Source: Methanobrevibacter sp. YE315 (GTDB lineage Archaea; Methanobacteriota; Methanobacteria; Methanobacteriales; Methanobacteriaceae). From it: a stretch of DNA of 64,000 nt. The position numbers and the translations under genes were made by a program. The stretch lies in NCBI RefSeq assembly GCF_001548675.1, contig NZ_CP010834.1:1523501-1587500 (forward strand), in the 5' to 3' direction. The number at the start of each line of letters is the position of its first letter. Within the stretch, counting starts at the first letter, position 1. A model generated the notes under the pieces. That model made no database searches and was not told the DNA's origin. It saw only the letters and a program-made list of their open reading frames with translations. Positions 63,874-64,000 of the stretch are shown one piece after another.

Positions 63874-64000
63874 ATTTTTCCCTCCATTTAACTTTGATAT
63901 ATTAATATTTGCATAAACTTTAATATATATGATTTGATTTATTAGGTCAAAAATGAAAGGAAATCTTAACATTTATATAATTATAAAAAATATAAAGTAT

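Overview
The window looks like a Methanobrevibacter-type archaeon (Methanobacteriales, host-associated lineage). DNA is AT-rich. Starts are preceded by GGTGA/GGAG-type ribosome binding sites. Diagnostic genes include SRP19, ribosomal protein S8e, an archaeal RecJ-like nuclease, a DUF2121 protein and, most tellingly, a free-standing C-terminal piece of family B DNA polymerase (PolB2), a split known from Methanothermobacter. No rRNA, tRNA, CRISPR array or insertion sequence was recognised.

Layout. 0-2.1 kb: two small membrane-anchored or secreted proteins and an NSS-family sodium symporter. 2.3-13.7 kb: a very AT-rich surface-glycan island with two LicD-type phosphotransferases, a cytidylyltransferase fused to a Gfo/Idh/MocA oxidoreductase, a PhnW-like class V aminotransferase, a methyltransferase, an IspD/TarI-type cytidylyltransferase, an SDR epimerase/dehydratase, a GT2 glycosyltransferase, a flippase and a UDP-GlcNAc 2-epimerase. 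Together they could make CDP-activated building blocks, attach them to a glycan and export it. 13.9-17.4 kb: a repeat-containing adhesin-like surface protein, a VapC toxin with two short antitoxin candidates, and two flavodoxin-fold proteins. 17.5-40.5 kb: mostly conserved housekeeping genes (hemD, srp19, RecJ-like, DEAD helicase, radical SAM, Cas4-like nuclease, hypE, rps8e, polB2, xth, pheS, citG-like, hemB, aroC, ADP-forming acetyl-CoA synthetase, DUF447) with several unknown acidic proteins and a RelE-type toxin remnant.

40.5-48.3 kb holds the least conventional gene set. It has two paralogous NitT/TauT-type substrate-binding proteins, a ThiS/MoaD-like sulfur carrier, two different glutamate-cysteine-ligase-like enzymes, a class II glutamine amidotransferase, a ThiF-like E1 enzyme and FdhD. 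Four of its five putative promoters carry the same near-palindrome, TAACWATTGTTATAT, so it looks like a co-regulated sulfur or thiol system.

49.9-63.5 kb is a nonribosomal peptide operon, all on the minus strand and almost without gaps: an A-T-C synthetase, a C-A-T-E-TE synthetase, three tandem paralogous ATP-grasp ligases and a MATE exporter with an RsbW-like C-terminal domain. It should make and export a short peptide containing a D-residue, elaborated by amide ligases. A TPR-HIRAN protein lies immediately downstream, and a small membrane protein lies upstream at the end of the window.
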